Source: Clostridium punense
GTDB taxonomy: Bacteria > Bacillota > Clostridia > Clostridiales > Clostridiaceae
DNA length: 64,000 nucleotides
NCBI RefSeq assembly: GCF_017874425.1
Contig: NZ_JAGGLL010000001.1
Coordinates: 62,001 to 126,000, forward strand
Direction of reading: 5' to 3'
The notes under the pieces were generated by a model, which was given only the letters and a program-made list of their open reading frames with translations, did no database searches and was not told the DNA's origin. The translations under genes and the position numbers were made by a program. Shown one piece after another: positions 26,732-38,933 of this stretch (position 1 is its first letter; each line of letters opens with the position of its first letter).

Positions 26732-29700
26732 TTAAAATAAAGAAAGTTGGTTAGTTTCTGGTAAATCCCCTAAAGCTCCATGATTGCTTAAAGCCTCAAT
26801 TACAGTTTTGGTTACCTTACTTCTATTACGTAGATCTTCTTTGGAGATAAACTCACCATTTTGTCTTTCTTCAGCTATTGCTTTCGCAGCATTTACTCCT
26901 ACTCCTTGAAGTCCACTTAAAGGCATTCTTATAAATTCGCCTTCAATAGTAAATTTAGTTGCCTCAGATTTATATATGTCCACTGGCAAGAATTTTATAC
27001 CTCTTTTATACATCTCATAGGATAATTCTAATATGGTAAGTAATCCCTTTTCCTTAGTACCAATATTATTTCCTAGTTCATTAAGTTCATCCATTTTAGC
27101 TTTAATAGCTTCTTCTCCCTTTATAACTATTTCTCCATCAAAGTCATCAGCTCTAACGGTAAAGTAGGTAGCGTAATAAGCTTTGGGATAATAAACTTTA
27201 AAGTAAGCTATTCTCACCGCCATGGTTACATAGGCTACAGCGTGTCCCTTAGGGAACATGTACTTAATCTTTTTACAAGAACCAATATACCACTCTGGTA
27301 CATTATGTTCTCTCATTATAGCTTCATGCTCCTCTGACAAGCCCTTACCTTTTCTAACCTTTTCCATAATGTTGAAGGCAGTTTTAGGAGGCAACCCCTT
27401 ATAAATTAAGTACACCATAATATCGTCTCTTGTAGATATACAGTCTTTAAGAGTAGTGAATCCCTCTTTTATATAATATTGAGCATTATTAAGCCATACA
27501 TCTGTACCATGAGAAAGTCCAGAAATTCTCACCAAATCTGAAAATGACTTAGGCTGAGTATCAATGAGCATCTGTCTAACGAACTTAGTTCCAAACTCTG
27601 GAATACCATAGCTACCAACCTCACAACCAAGTTCTTCTGGGGTTAATCCCAGTGCTCCTGTGGAAGTAAATATACTAATAACCTTAGGGTCAGATAAAGG
27701 CACAGTTCTTGGATCTATTCCCGTTATATCCTGAAGCATTCTAAGAACTGTAGGATCGTCGTGCCCAAGAATATCTAGCTTTAGCAGTCTTCCACTTATT
27801 GAATGGTAATCAAAGTGAGTTGTAATTATATCAGAATTCGGATCATCTGCCGGATGTTGAATTGGGCAAAAATTAAATATTTCATTATCACTTGGAACAA
27901 CCATTATCCCCCCTGGGTGCTGTCCTGTTGTTCTTTTAACACCTGTACATCCCAAGGTTAATCTTTCTATTTCAGCAGAGGTAGCATTTATGTTTCTTTC
28001 ATCCATATATTTTTTAACATAGCCATAAGCAGTCTTTTCTGCTATAGTACCTATGGTTCCTGCTTTAAAAGTATAACCCTTACCAAACAGCACTTCAGTA
28101 TATCTATGGATATCTCCTTGGTTATCTCCTGAGAAGTTTAAGTCTATATCTGGTTCCTTATCCCCCTCAAAACCTAAGAAAGTTTCAAAAGGTATATCGT
28201 GTCCATCCTTTATATAAGGAGTTCCACATTTTTCACAATTTTTATCAGGTAAGTCTACTCCAGATCCAATAGAGCCATCTAAAATAAACTCGTTATTTTT
28301 GCAATTTGGACATACATAATGAGGTGGTAATCCATTAACTTCTGTAATATTAGTCATGGTGGCAACAAAGGAAGATCCAACTGATCCCCTTGAACCAACT
28401 AAGTAGCCATCTGCTAAAGACTTAGCCACAAGCTTATGTGCAATTAAGTACAGAACAGCATAACCATTTCCAATAATAGAGTTAAGTTCTTTATCTAATC
28501 TCTTTTGAATTACTTCTGGCAAATCCTCTCCATAGATATCAAAAACCTTTTGCATGGTCATATTTCTTATTTCATCTTCTGCTCCCTCAATCTTAGGTGG
28601 ATAAGTTTCATCTGGAATAGGTTTAATAAACTCTATAGAGTCTGCAATATTTCTAGGATTTGTTATTACTACTTCTCTTGCTTTTTTTTCACCTAGATAA
28701 GAGAACTCTCTTAACATTTCTGTAGTTGTTTTAAGGTATAGTGGTGCTTGGTTGTCAGCATCACCAAATCCTTGTCCTGCCATAAGTATTCTTCTAAAAG
28801 CTTCATCTGTAGGATCTAAAAAATGTACATCCCCAGTTGCTACAACTGGTTTATTATAGTATTCCCCTAACTCACAAATCTTTTTATTTATCTCTCTTAA
28901 ACTATCCTCATTTTTTACCGAATTATTTTTTATCAAAAATTCATTATTCCCTATAGGTTGGATTTCCAAATAATCATAAAAACTTACCATACTCTCTATA
29001 TCATCAAAAGTTTTCCCACTTAAAATCGCCTTATAAACTTGACCTGCTTCACAAGCAGAACCTATAATTAAACCTTCTCTATACTGCTCAATAAGGCTTT
29101 TAGGAAGTCTTGGCCTTCGTTGGAAGTGATCTAAATTTGAAAAGGATATAAGCTTATATAAATTTTTTAATCCTTCCTGAGTCTTAGCTAGTATTATTAC
29201 ATGATAGGTAGGAACCTTTTTTATATCAAAAGTCTTTAAATATTCTCTATTTAAGTTATCTATATCCATAATTTCTTTTTCTCTTAATAGGTTAAAAGAC
29301 TTTAATAAAATTTCTGCTGTTGCTTTTGCGTCATCCACAGCTCTATGATGATTTTCAAGGGATATACCAAGATGATTACAAATAACATTTAACTTATGTT
29401 TTTTAAGTTCTGGAAATAAAAACCTAGCTAGCGGCAAAGTGTCTAATATACCGTTATTAAATTTCAGCCCTAGTCTTTTGCAATTAGCTTTTATAAACCC
29501 TGTATCAAAGTCTGCATTATGTGCCACCACTACACTATCCTCAACAAAATCTAAGAACTTCGGAAGCACATATCCAATATTTTCTTCATTTTTTACCATA
29601 TCATTATTTATCCCAGTAAGTTCTGTTATCTTGTAGGGTATGGACATCTCTGGATTAACAAAATAGTTGAAGCTATCTATAACTTCACCATTTTCGATTT

Positions 29701-31066
29701 TCACTGCCCCAATTTCAATAATTCTATCCTCTGAACTTGAAAATCCAGTAGTTTCAATATCAAATACTACAAACCTATCTTCAAAAGATTTTCCTCTTGA
29801 ATTCCAAGCAATAGGAACTCCATCATCTACTAAATAACCTTCCATTCCATAAATAGCCTTAATACCATTTTTTTTAGCAGCATCCATAGCTTCTGGAAAG
29901 GCTTGTGCTACACCGTGGTCAGTGATGGCAATAGCACTATGTCCCCATTTTGCAGCCCTAGTAATAAGTTTAGAAGCACTTGTTAGACCATCCATTGAGC
30001 TCATAGTAGTATGTGCATGGAGCTCTACCCTTTTTTCTTCAGCGGTATCCATTCTTTCAATTTTCTTAAGCTTTACAATGCTTCTAGCAGTAAGCACTAA
30101 CTCTCTAGTAAATCTATCTATTTCAACCTCACCGTACACCTTACAATGAAGTCCTTCTTTAAGCTCTCCTAGAATTTTTTCTAAGTCATCACTTGGCCTT
30201 GGGTATATTTTCACCGTAATTGAACTAGAATAGTCTGTAATAAAGGCAGATGGAAATATTCTTCCGCTCTTACTCTCAAATATATTCACTTTAAATACAT
30301 CTCCAGTAATTGCAACCTTCCCTGAACTAATGTCTAGCTCACTAATAGGTGTACTTTCTTCATTGATATTTCTTCCAAAAATTACATTCTCATCTATAGG
30401 TTCTTGACTCTTTTTATATTTAATATAATCCTTTGCCTTATCCTTATTTGTGGTAGGCTTATTAGTATTTTCTTTACTTGCGGGTTTGCTTACACCTGAT
30501 TTTATATTTGAAGTTACTTCTTTTATTATGGATGCTTCATCCGACTTATTTACCTCTAGATAGTCATGATTCTTTGTAGCATCAAATACCGCACTTATAG
30601 AAGCTTCTATACCAAACATTTCTTTTATGCCTTTTTTAAGCTGTAGCTCTATGTTCTTACTTTTTAATAGGTTGTAAATAAACATATTAGGCATATACAA
30701 AGTGATTACTCCATCCTTTACATCTTTGCTACATTTTAACAATACACTTCTTATAGACGGAAAAGATGAGGCTACGGAACCAACCACATCTACCCAGTAC
30801 TGCCCCGCTACCTCATCTATTGACACATGGTCAATATCTCTATACCATAATAATTCAATGCTTTTAAAGCCGATTAATTTCTTACTGATGATATCATATA
30901 TAAGCCTTTTCTTAGACTCTTCAATTTCCCATTTAAATTTTAATACAACTCTTAGTTTTTCGCTTTTTTTAAGGTATTGAACTCTAAGAAGTTTAATACT
31001 ATCATCTGTAAAAACCTCATTATTGTCTATATCGTTCTTTAGAATGTCAACTAGGCTTGCATTCAT
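26732..31066 (-). CDS. polC: DNA polymerase III PolC-type alpha subunit
   Basis: Replicative polymerase of low-GC Gram-positives with built-in 3'-5' proofreading. 1444 aa, full length. In order: N-terminal domain, OB domain (about 240-330), PHP domain start [11 protein letters not shown] (about 348), inserted DEDD exonuclease with FDIETTG (about 427) and HRAVDDA, remainder of PHP, then the polymerase with a zinc knuckle (CPNC...CEKC, about 900-930), the catalytic [10 protein letters not shown] Asp pair and the TTGQHPGG loop. ATG with AGGAGGTAACTTA. It ends the uppS-cdsA-dxr-rseP-ispG-polC cluster, 17 nt after ispG. Confidence 0.98.
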   Translation of the reverse strand: MNASLVDILKNDIDNNEVFTDDSIKLLRVQYLKKSEKLRVVLKFKWEIEESKKRLIYDIISKKLIGFKSIELLWYRDIDHVSIDEVAGQYWVDVVGSVASSFPSIRSVLLKCSKDVKDGVITLYMPNMFIYNLLKSKNIELQLKKGIKEMFGIEASISAVFDATKNHDYLEVNKSDEASIIKEVTSNIKSGVSKPASKENTNKPTTNKDKAKDYIKYKKSQEPIDENVIFGRNINEESTPISELDISSGKVAITGDVFKVNIFESKSGRIFPSAFITDYSSSITVKIYPRPSDDLEKILGELKEGLHCKVYGEVEIDRFTRELVLTARSIVKLKKIERMDTAEEKRVELHAHTTMSSMDGLTSASKLITRAAKWGHSAIAITDHGVAQAFPEAMDAAKKNGIKAIYGMEGYLVDDGVPIAWNSRGKSFEDRFVVFDIETTGFSSSEDRIIEIGAVKIENGEVIDSFNYFVNPEMSIPYKITELTGINNDMVKNEENIGYVLPKFLDFVEDSVVVAHNADFDTGFIKANCKRLGLKFNNGILDTLPLARFLFPELKKHKLNVICNHLGISLENHHRAVDDAKATAEILLKSFNLLREKEIMDIDNLNREYLKTFDIKKVPTYHVIILAKTQEGLKNLYKLISFSNLDHFQRRPRLPKSLIEQYREGLIIGSACEAGQVYKAILSGKTFDDIESMVSFYDYLEIQPIGNNEFLIKNNSVKNEDSLREINKKICELGEYYNKPVVATGDVHFLDPTDEAFRRILMAGQGFGDADNQAPLYLKTTTEMLREFSYLGEKKAREVVITNPRNIADSIEFIKPIPDETYPPKIEGAEDEIRNMTMQKVFDIYGEDLPEVIQKRLDKELNSIIGNGYAVLYLIAHKLVAKSLADGYLVGSRGSVGSSFVATMTNITEVNGLPPHYVCPNCKNNEFILDGSIGSGVDLPDKNCEKCGTPYIKDGHDIPFETFLGFEGDKEPDIDLNFSGDNQGDIHRYTEVLFGKGYTFKAGTIGTIAEKTAYGYVKKYMDERNINATSAEIERLTLGCTGVKRTTGQHPGGIMVVPSDNEIFNFCPIQHPADDPNSDIITTHFDYHSISGRLLKLDILGHDDPTVLRMLQDITGIDPRTVPLSDPKVISIFTSTGALGLTPEELGCEVGSYGIPEFGTKFVRQMLIDTQPKSFSDLVRISGLSHGTDVWLNNAQYYIKEGFTTLKDCISTRDDIMVYLIYKGLPPKTAFNIMEKVRKGKGLSEEHEAIMREHNVPEWYIGSCKKIKYMFPKGHAVAYVTMAVRIAYFKVYYPKAYYATYFTVRADDFDGEIVIKGEEAIKAKMDELNELGNNIGTKEKGLLTILELSYEMYKRGIKFLPVDIYKSEATKFTIEGEFIRMPLSGLQGVGVNAAKAIAEERQNGEFISKEDLRNRSKVTKTVIEALSNHGALGDLPETNQLSLF

Positions 31067-31083
31067 TAAGTTACCTCCTAGTT

Positions 31084-32133
31084 TTAAAGTTTATCAATTT
31101 CTTTTAAAAGTTCTTCAACTAAATTTTCTTCTTTAACTTTTTTAATTATCTCACCTTTTTTAAAGATTAATCCTTCTCCATATCCGCCAGCAATACCAAT
31201 GTCAGCTTCCCTTGCCTCTCCTGGCCCATTTACAGCACACCCCATTACAGCTACCTTAATATTCTTATTTAAATTAGCTAGTTTGCTTTCTACTTCCTCA
31301 GCTATTTTAATTAAATCAATTTGGGTTCTTCCACAGGTTGGGCAAGATACAAATTGTACTCCCTCATTTATGTATCCTAGGGACTTTAGAATCTCCTTGC
31401 CCACCTTGACTTCTTCAACTACATCTCCAGTAAGAGAAACTCTAATAGTATCACCTATGCCCTGTGCAAGGAGTGCTCCTATACCTACACTGGATTTAAT
31501 AGTTCCCCTCCAAATAGTACCTGCTTCAGTAACCCCTACATGTAAGGGATAATTAACTTTTTCTGAGATCAGCTTGTAACTTTCTATCATTTGGACTACA
31601 TCAGAGGATTTTATAGAAATAATTATATCATTAAAATTTACGTCCTCTAATATTTTAACATGATTTAAAGCACTTTCAACTAGAGCTTCAGGACAAACTT
31701 TTCCGTACTTCTTTAGTAAGTCTTTTTCAAGAGACCCAGAGTTAACCCCTATTCTAATAGGAATATTTTTCTCCTTTGCAGCCTCTGCAACTGCCTTTAC
31801 TCTTTCTATACTTCCTATGTTGCCTGGATTTATTCTTAACTTTGAAACCCCATTTTCAATAGCTTTCAGTGCTAATCTATAATCAAAATGAATATCTGCA
31901 ACTAAAGGAATATTAATTCCTTTTACAATTTCTTTTATAGCCTCAGCAGCTTCCATATCTGGAACTGCACATCTTACAATATCACAACCTGCTGCTTTTA
32001 GCTTTAGTATTTGCTCTACGGTAGCTTTCACGTCTCTAGTGTCCGTATTGGTCATAGATTGAATTGCTACCTTAGAGTCTCCTCCAATATATAAATTACC
32101 AATTTTTATCTTCCTTGTTTCTTTTCTAATCAT
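31084..32133 (-). CDS. ispG: 4-hydroxy-3-methylbut-2-enyl diphosphate synthase
   Basis: Penultimate step of the MEP isoprenoid pathway: reductive ring opening of MEcPP to HMBPP with a [4Fe-4S] cluster. 349 aa, the short bacterial form: TIM barrel from MTNTDTRDV to about 250, then the cluster domain with CPTCGRT and [11 protein letters not shown]. Lies 10 nt after rseP and downstream of dxr, so two MEP enzymes share this cluster. Confidence 0.97.
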   Translation of the reverse strand: MIRKETRKIKIGNLYIGGDSKVAIQSMTNTDTRDVKATVEQILKLKAAGCDIVRCAVPDMEAAEAIKEIVKGINIPLVADIHFDYRLALKAIENGVSKLRINPGNIGSIERVKAVAEAAKEKNIPIRIGVNSGSLEKDLLKKYGKVCPEALVESALNHVKILEDVNFNDIIISIKSSDVVQMIESYKLISEKVNYPLHVGVTEAGTIWRGTIKSSVGIGALLAQGIGDTIRVSLTGDVVEEVKVGKEILKSLGYINEGVQFVSCPTCGRTQIDLIKIAEEVESKLANLNKNIKVAVMGCAVNGPGEAREADIGIAGGYGEGLIFKKGEIIKKVKEENLVEELLKEIDKL

Positions 32134-32143
32134 TTTATCACTC

Positions 32144-33181
32144 CTAGAATTGTATAGGATTTACAATATCCTTAATTAATACTAATACCATTAAGGCCAT
32201 TAATGCTAAGAATCCATAATAATTTATTGTAGCAACTTTTTCCTTATCTACTTCTTTTCCAGTTATGATTTGGAATAGTAGCAATAATATCCAACCACCA
32301 TCTAAGGCTGGGAAAGGAATTACATTGAATATTGCTAATTGGACACTTAGGTAAGCGGTAAAGAATAATAAAGTTCCCACTCCCGCTTTAGCAGCTTGAC
32401 CTGATATCTTAATTATAGAAATGGGCCCTCCTACATCATCTGCATTTAGTTTTCCTTTAAATAATTGGCCAAAGAAAGCAAAGGTTTGTTTAACCATGCT
32501 ACCAGTTTGATTAAATCCATGGTATACGGATTCAGTAAAGTTTGGTTTAACTATCTTAGTGTTTATACCAATTAAATATCTATTTCCCTCTTTATCTATT
32601 ATAGGAACTATATTAAAGCTTACATCCTCTGTTCCTCTTTTTACTTTCATGTCTACAGGCTTTCCTTCACCGGTAAGAACTTCATTTAAAAATTCCTCCC
32701 AAGTGGATATGCTCTTACCATTAACCTCAGTAATTTTATCTCCTACTTGCACCCCTGCCATCATAGCTGGTGAATCTTTTACAAGTTCTCCAACAATATT
32801 AGTGCGTTGTCCTTGAATTGATCCTGCCATAGCAAATAAAATTATAGCCAAAATAAAATTCATTATTGGTCCTGCAGCTACTATTGTAAGCTTTTGAAAG
32901 GAAGTTTTTGAAGCAAAAGCTCTTGGATCGTTAACTGTTACATCTTCATCTTCCCCATACATTTTTACATAACCACCAATAGGTAAAAGCTTTATAAGGT
33001 ACTCTGTTTCTTTTCCTTTAAAGCCTACGACCTTTGGTCCCATTCCTAAAGAAAATTCTAAAACCTTAACTCCATTAATTTTAGCTAAAATAAAATGTCC
33101 AAACTCATGCCCTACAATAAGTAAGCTAAAAGCTAAAAGTGCCATTATCACATAGGGTATATTTGTTATTATAGTTTGCAA
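32144..33181 (-). CDS. rseP: Site-2 protease RseP-like (RIP metalloprotease)
   Basis: Intramembrane zinc protease that cleaves transmembrane signal proteins such as anti-sigma factors. 345 aa. First transmembrane helix carries the zinc motif HEFGH (about residues 26-30); one PDZ domain (about 125-205) with [16 protein letters not shown]; a later helix with [12 protein letters not shown] supplies the third ligand. Four helices are visible. The start is TTG with GGGGAG upstream. Between dxr and ispG, as in most Firmicutes. Confidence 0.96.
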   Translation of the reverse strand: MQTIITNIPYVIMALLAFSLLIVGHEFGHFILAKINGVKVLEFSLGMGPKVVGFKGKETEYLIKLLPIGGYVKMYGEDEDVTVNDPRAFASKTSFQKLTIVAAGPIMNFILAIILFAMAGSIQGQRTNIVGELVKDSPAMMAGVQVGDKITEVNGKSISTWEEFLNEVLTGEGKPVDMKVKRGTEDVSFNIVPIIDKEGNRYLIGINTKIVKPNFTESVYHGFNQTGSMVKQTFAFFGQLFKGKLNADDVGGPISIIKISGQAAKAGVGTLLFFTAYLSVQLAIFNVIPFPALDGGWILLLLFQIITGKEVDKEKVATINYYGFLALMALMVLVLIKDIVNPIQF

Positions 33182-33210
33182 TGCCTATCTCCCCTTTAAT
33201 TTTTTAAAAT

Positions 33211-34368
33211 TTATTTGTTGTATTTATTTAAAACATATTCTCTAGTTCTTTTATCTATGTCTATAATTTCTTCTAGAGTTGGATTTATTATATGTTCAAA
33301 GCTATTCATAGCTTCTTTGATTATCATTTCAATTTGTAAGTATTTTATCTTTTTATCTAAAAACAGCTCTACTGCAATCTCATTTGCCCCATTAAAAACT
33401 GCCGGCATAGTTCCTCCTGCTTTCCCTGCCTCATAGGCAAGTCTTAGACACTGGAAGGTATCCATATCTGGCTTTTCAAAGGTTAAGGAGCCTAAAGAGT
33501 AAAAATCAAGTTTTTCTGCAACTGAGTTTCCTCTTCTAGGATAATTAAGAGCATACTGAATTGGCAACCTCATATCAGTACTACCTAATTGTGCAATTAC
33601 ACTTCCATCTATGTATTCTACCATAGAATGGATAATGCTTTGAGGATGAATTACCACCTGAATGTCATCATAATCAACCCCAAATAAGAAGTGAGCTTCT
33701 ATAACCTCTAGTCCCTTATTTACCAGGGTAGAAGAATCTATAGATATTTTTTTCCCCATATCCCACTTTGGATGCTTTAATGCCTGCTCTGGTGTTATTT
33801 CCTTTAGTTCATCTCTTTCCTTACCTCTAAAAGGTCCTCCTGAAGCTGTTAAAATTACCTTATTTACTTCATTATGTTTATTTCCTTGTAAGCTTTGGAA
33901 TATTGCACAGTGCTCCGAGTCCACAGGAAGGATTTTTACCCCATTTTCCTTTGCTTCATTCATGACAAGCTCTCCTGCCACTACTAACGTTTCCTTGTTA
34001 GCAAGAGCAATATGTTTCTTTGCCCTGATAGCATTAATAGTTGGAATAAGACCAATCATGCCTACAACAGAAGTTACTACCATTTCTATTTCTTCTAAGG
34101 TTGAGATTCTATTTAATCCTTCAATTCCACTAAGAACTATAATATTCTTATTATTTTCTTCACAATAACTCTTAACTTGTAAGTAGGAGCTATGATCCAT
34201 CATTGCTACATACTTTGGAGAGAACTCCTCAATTATTTCTATTACCTTTTTATAGCTTTTATTTGCAGATATACCGATTAGATTAAATTCCTCATTACTA
34301 TTTCTTAATACATCCAAAGTTTGTGTACCTATAGAACCAGTAACCCCTAAAATACTTATATTTTTCAT
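33211..34368 (-). CDS. dxr: 1-deoxy-D-xylulose 5-phosphate reductoisomerase
   Basis: Converts DXP to MEP with NADPH; first committed MEP-pathway enzyme. 385 aa. Rossmann motif GVTGSIGTQTL (residues 8-18), metal-binding PVDSEH(C)AIFQ and SSTLVNKGLE, and C-terminal helical domain ending in a normal length. ATG with AGGAGA. 29 nt before rseP; separated from the AI-2E family gene upstream by 233 nt, so it may have its own promoter. Confidence 0.97.
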   Translation of the reverse strand: MKNISILGVTGSIGTQTLDVLRNSNEEFNLIGISANKSYKKVIEIIEEFSPKYVAMMDHSSYLQVKSYCEENNKNIIVLSGIEGLNRISTLEEIEMVVTSVVGMIGLIPTINAIRAKKHIALANKETLVVAGELVMNEAKENGVKILPVDSEHCAIFQSLQGNKHNEVNKVILTASGGPFRGKERDELKEITPEQALKHPKWDMGKKISIDSSTLVNKGLEVIEAHFLFGVDYDDIQVVIHPQSIIHSMVEYIDGSVIAQLGSTDMRLPIQYALNYPRRGNSVAEKLDFYSLGSLTFEKPDMDTFQCLRLAYEAGKAGGTMPAVFNGANEIAVELFLDKKIKYLQIEMIIKEAMNSFEHIINPTLEEIIDIDKRTREYVLNKYNK

Positions 34369-34601
34369 CTGTATCTCTCCTAACTATTTTTTCCAAGTTC
34401 TTCATTAAATATTTATTTTCACATATATGTTCTAATAAATAAACTACATTATAGCCTTTAGCCTCATCTATATTTTCAAACTACTTCCATGTAGAAAATT
34501 AACCTGAACTTATATACTAATGAAGAAATAAATATATTTATTCTATACGTATAAAGTATAAATTAGATTACAAATTAATTTACTTTAAATCATTCATATC
34601 C

Positions 34602-35603
34602 TTACAAAGTAATTTTCTTTTCTGGCTTCATAAATAATATCTCATTTACCGTTACCACGTATATTACTGCCATTATAATTCCCACAAAGCCTGAAATTTT
34701 CATACCTACATAAATAGCTAAAATCATTGGCAGAGGATGAATTTGCAGTTTATTACTCATAAACTTAGCTTCTATTATTTGAGTATAAAAAATCAACAAA
34801 ATATATAATAAAAGTAAGCCTATAGCAATGATATAAGAACCTTTAGAGATATTATACAATATTAGCGGTGCAAACACAAAAATTGTTCCTATAATTGGAA
34901 TTATATCTAATATTCCACAAACTATTCCTAACATAAAAGCATTATCTACCTTTAATATATAAAACCCTAAAATTGTTATTACAGTATTCAACATTACAAC
35001 CATTAATATAACTTTAAATACCTTATCTATTTCCTTTGCTCTTTGAAGAATAAATTCTGCATTATTCTTTGTAATGATTTTCTCAATAACCTTCCATACA
35101 CTTTTTGTATCTTTCAATAAAAAATAAGCAGCTATATTACCTATAAAATATGTTAAAATTCCATCGGTAGTATATACTGCTCCTTTTCTTAAAAAATCTA
35201 TGTTATTTAAAGATTTGGATGTTATCTTAAGTATGTTTTCTTGTAAAGTGGTTGTAGATATATGAGTTACAAAAGCCATACTATTCCAAACATCCACTAC
35301 ATATTCTATAAAATCATTATACTGATTTTGTAAAAAATAAAATATTTTATTATAAGTAAAACTTCCTATAAAGATAAGAATGATAATAAATATAACGTTA
35401 ATAAATAAAAGTGCAATAATAGAACTAATACTAGGGGAAAAAATATTTTTTTCCCTCATTAACCTATAAAGAGGAGATGAAGTATAGGTTAATAGAAAAA
35501 TTATTAAGATTGGTTCTACATAATTATTAACAACCTTAGTTAATAATAAAAAAACTAATAGTAAGACCATGACTGTTATTAAATTCTTATACTTTTCAAG
35601 CAC
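34602..35603 (-). CDS. AI-2E/PerM-family membrane transporter
   Basis: Polytopic membrane protein of the AI-2E family; members export autoinducer-2 or exchange Na+/H+, and most have no known substrate. 333 aa with about seven hydrophobic helices and the family motif near GILDIIPIIGT (about residue 235), then EAKFMSNKLQIHPL and IYVGMKISGFVGI. GTG start with GAGG, one base after the cdsA stop. It interrupts the usual cdsA-dxr pair and is followed by a 233-nt gap. Its bias to Ile/Leu/Asn codons is that of a membrane protein and not clear proof of transfer. Confidence 0.88.
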   Translation of the reverse strand: MLEKYKNLITVMVLLLVFLLLTKVVNNYVEPILIIFLLTYTSSPLYRLMREKNIFSPSISSIIALLFINVIFIIILIFIGSFTYNKIFYFLQNQYNDFIEYVVDVWNSMAFVTHISTTTLQENILKITSKSLNNIDFLRKGAVYTTDGILTYFIGNIAAYFLLKDTKSVWKVIEKIITKNNAEFILQRAKEIDKVFKVILMVVMLNTVITILGFYILKVDNAFMLGIVCGILDIIPIIGTIFVFAPLILYNISKGSYIIAIGLLLLYILLIFYTQIIEAKFMSNKLQIHPLPMILAIYVGMKISGFVGIIMAVIYVVTVNEILFMKPEKKITL

Positions 35604-35604
35604 A

Positions 35605-36402
35605 CTATATCCTCACAAAAATTGTTATATAATAGTATACTATTACTGATACAAAAAGTATGCTATCAAATCTATCTAATATACCTCCATGTCCTGGTAT
35701 TAAATTTGAATAATCCTTAACCTTAGCATATCTCTTAATAGAGGAAGCAACTAAATCTCCAAATTGACCAAATATACCACCTAGTAATCCAATAATAACA
35801 TAATGATAAGTAGGTATATTTACCCCATAATTTCCTATTATATATCCAAAAATACTACATCCTAAGATACTTCCTATTAGCCCTCCTATAGATCCAGCAA
35901 GGGTTTTTTTCGGACTAACTTTAGGGCTAATTTTTCGTTTTCCTAAGTACCTTCCAAAATAATATGCTAATGTATCACAGCCCCAAGAAGATATGAAGAT
36001 GAGCCAAACTAAGAACTCTCCATATTGTTTTCCATTGACAAGAACTATAAAACTAAAAAATACAGCTACATAAAGGTATGCCATAATAGTTAAAGACACA
36101 TCTATAAAATTGTACTTAGTATTTAAAACTGGAATTATCATTAAAATAAATATAGCTCCAATTAAATAAAAACTTTGATTTGAAAGATTAAAGTCCTGAC
36201 CCAAAGGCAAATAGTAAGCAACACAAAGAACATATCCTACTATTGAAATAGGATTAAAATCACACTCTTTTGTGGTTTTGTAAAATTCATACATACCACA
36301 CAAAGACAAAACTAGGACTAAATATTTTAAATAATATCCTCCTAAAAATAAAAATATCAGTAAAGGTGCTAAAGCCAAAGCACCAATATATCGTTTATTC
36401 AT
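35605..36402 (-). CDS. cdsA: Phosphatidate cytidylyltransferase
   Basis: Membrane enzyme making CDP-diacylglycerol from phosphatidic acid and CTP, the substrate of PgsA encoded elsewhere in this window. 265 aa with about eight helices and a complete CdsA signature near the C-terminus: SIKRYAKVKDYSN then IPGHGGILDRFDS. Start at 36402 has AAGGGGTGA upstream; the GTG at 36411 overlaps that site. 19 nt after uppS. Confidence 0.96.
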   Translation of the reverse strand: MNKRYIGALALAPLLIFLFLGGYYLKYLVLVLSLCGMYEFYKTTKECDFNPISIVGYVLCVAYYLPLGQDFNLSNQSFYLIGAIFILMIIPVLNTKYNFIDVSLTIMAYLYVAVFFSFIVLVNGKQYGEFLVWLIFISSWGCDTLAYYFGRYLGKRKISPKVSPKKTLAGSIGGLIGSILGCSIFGYIIGNYGVNIPTYHYVIIGLLGGIFGQFGDLVASSIKRYAKVKDYSNLIPGHGGILDRFDSILFVSVIVYYYITIFVRI

Positions 36403-36421
36403 TAAATTCACCCCTTATAGA

Positions 36422-37186
36422 CTATACTCCACCAAATCTTCTATTTCTATTTTGGTAATCACTTATAGCTTTGTGGAGATCTCTTTCGGTGAAATCAGGC
36501 CAATTTATATTTGAAAACCAAAACTCAGAATAAGCACTTTGCCAAAGAAGATAATTGCTTAATCTTAGCTCTCCACTTGGTCTAATAACTATATCAGGAT
36601 CTGGCATTCCAGATGTATAAAGATGGTTGGAGATTAATTGTTCATCTATATCTTCAACCTTTATATTATTATCTAAAATTTCCTGGGCTATTTTTTTTAC
36701 TCCACTGACTATCTCATCTCTTCCGCCATAATTCAGCGCAATATTTAAAGTTAGACCCTTATTATTTTTAGTTTTTTCTTTTGCAGAAAATATAGATTCC
36801 TGACACACTTGTGGTAGCTTACTTATATCTCCTATAACATTGAATACTACTTCATTTTTATGCAACTCATTAATTTCTTTTCCTATGAACTCCACAACTA
36901 ATTTCATTAGTGCTGTTACTTCATCTTCTGGTCTTTTCCAGTTTTCAGTAGAAAATGCATAAAGGGTTAAATACCTTACCCCTAGCTTACTGCTCTCTTT
37001 TACTATTTTTCTTATTGTATCCATGCCAGCTCTATGCCCCATGGTTCTTGGTAAATTTCTTTCCTTTGCCCATCTTCCATTGCCATCCATGATAACAGCA
37101 ATATGAGCTGGAATATTTGTCTTATCTATAATTATTTCTTCCGATTTTTCACTTTTCTTCCTTTTGTTATTAAAAAACAAACCCAA
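36422..37186 (-). CDS. uppS: Undecaprenyl diphosphate synthase
   Basis: Cis-prenyltransferase that makes the C55 lipid carrier for peptidoglycan and wall polymers. 254 aa. Catalytic Asp in MDGNGRWA (about residues 34-41), FSTENW, and the C-terminal RPSGELRLSNYLLWQSAYSE region (RxSGExRxS). Start codon is TTG, with GGAGAGA upstream. First gene of the lipid/isoprenoid cluster; 350 nt from frr. Confidence 0.97.
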   Translation of the reverse strand: MGLFFNNKRKKSEKSEEIIIDKTNIPAHIAVIMDGNGRWAKERNLPRTMGHRAGMDTIRKIVKESSKLGVRYLTLYAFSTENWKRPEDEVTALMKLVVEFIGKEINELHKNEVVFNVIGDISKLPQVCQESIFSAKEKTKNNKGLTLNIALNYGGRDEIVSGVKKIAQEILDNNIKVEDIDEQLISNHLYTSGMPDPDIVIRPSGELRLSNYLLWQSAYSEFWFSNINWPDFTERDLHKAISDYQNRNRRFGGV

Positions 37187-37535
37187 TTATTCTCTCTCCA
37201 TTTCTATACATAAATTACATTAATTTCGTCACTAAAATGTAATTATCAGGAACTAATTTCAACTCTAATGCCATCAATCATTATATAAATTCTCTACTTG
37301 AAATCTTATTAGTTTAAGTTTCTTCTTGAAGCTTATATAGGGAATCAGAGTTAAAACTTAACTTATACATGACTCCTACCCTGATTTCCTTAAAGGTTTG
37401 GTGATATGAATAAGTTAAAATTCCATCATGGAACCTTATAACTGCAAATATAACTTTATTCTATTAGGCTATGTTTTAGTATAGTATTTGAATTTATTAA
37501 TAAAACCTGCAAATCTGCAGGTTTCATTAATAAAA
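37187..37535. other. Intergenic region, uppS to frr
   Basis: About 350 nt with the frr terminator (37503-37524). Around 37339-37392 the segments GGAATCAG and CTGATTTCC can pair across about 35 nt and may be part of an uppS leader. No ORF with a ribosome site seen. Confidence 0.5.
37503..37524 (-). terminator. Terminator after frr
   Basis: 9-bp perfect stem AAACCTGCA/TGCAGGTTT with a 4-nt loop and TTTTATTAAT downstream on the minus strand. Confidence 0.9.
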
Positions 37536-38093
37536 TTAAACAGCCATAATTTCTTTTTCTTTACTCTCAATCATCTTGTCAACTTCTTTTATAAACTTAT
37601 CAGTTTCTTTTTGAATATTGTCTTCTGCTTTTTTTGCCTCATCTTCAGTGATTGTAGTATCTTTCTTTAATGTCTTTATCTTTTCGTTTGCATCTCTTCT
37701 TATTGACCTAATAGCAACTTTAGCTTCTTCTCCAGTTTTTTTAATAGTTTTAACTAGATTTTTTCTTGTTTCCTCAGTTAATTCAGGCACAATTAATCTT
37801 ATAACTGAACCATCACTTGTAGGATTTATTCCTAAATCTGACTTTAAAATTGCCTTTTCTATATCCTTTATCGAGCTTTTATCCCATGGTTGAATTAATA
37901 ATACTCTTGGCTCTGGAGCTGAAACTCCTCCTAATTGATTAAGTGGCATCATACTTCCATAGCATTCTACTTGAATTCTATCTAACATTGTTGGGTTTGC
38001 TCTTCCAGCCTTCATAGTTGCTAATTCAGCTTTAAATACTGAAATAGTTTTATTCATTTTTTCATCAGCATTTTTAATAATATCCTTTACCAT
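37536..38093 (-). CDS. frr: Ribosome recycling factor
   Basis: Splits post-termination ribosomes with EF-G. 185 aa, exactly family length, two-domain L-shape: long-helix pieces ([22 protein letters not shown]; ...[20 protein letters not shown]) flanking the beta domain with [14 protein letters not shown]. 14 nt after pyrH, the universal pyrH-frr pair, and followed by a strong terminator. Confidence 0.98.
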   Translation of the reverse strand: MVKDIIKNADEKMNKTISVFKAELATMKAGRANPTMLDRIQVECYGSMMPLNQLGGVSAPEPRVLLIQPWDKSSIKDIEKAILKSDLGINPTSDGSVIRLIVPELTEETRKNLVKTIKKTGEEAKVAIRSIRRDANEKIKTLKKDTTITEDEAKKAEDNIQKETDKFIKEVDKMIESKEKEIMAV

Positions 38094-38107
38094 AGAATTC
38101 CCTCCAT

Positions 38108-38866
<759 letters not shown>

Positions 38867-38905
38867 TTACATCACATTAGTTAAAATTTCATGTTATTTT
38901 AAAAA

Positions 38906-38926
38906 AAGAGAACATAGAGTTCTCTT
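38906..38926 (-). terminator. Terminator after tsf
   Basis: 8-bp perfect stem AAGAGAAC/GTTCTCTT, loop of 5 nt, followed by TTTTTTT on the minus strand, 8 nt past the tsf stop. Confidence 0.92.
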
Positions 38927-38933
38927 CTTTAAA

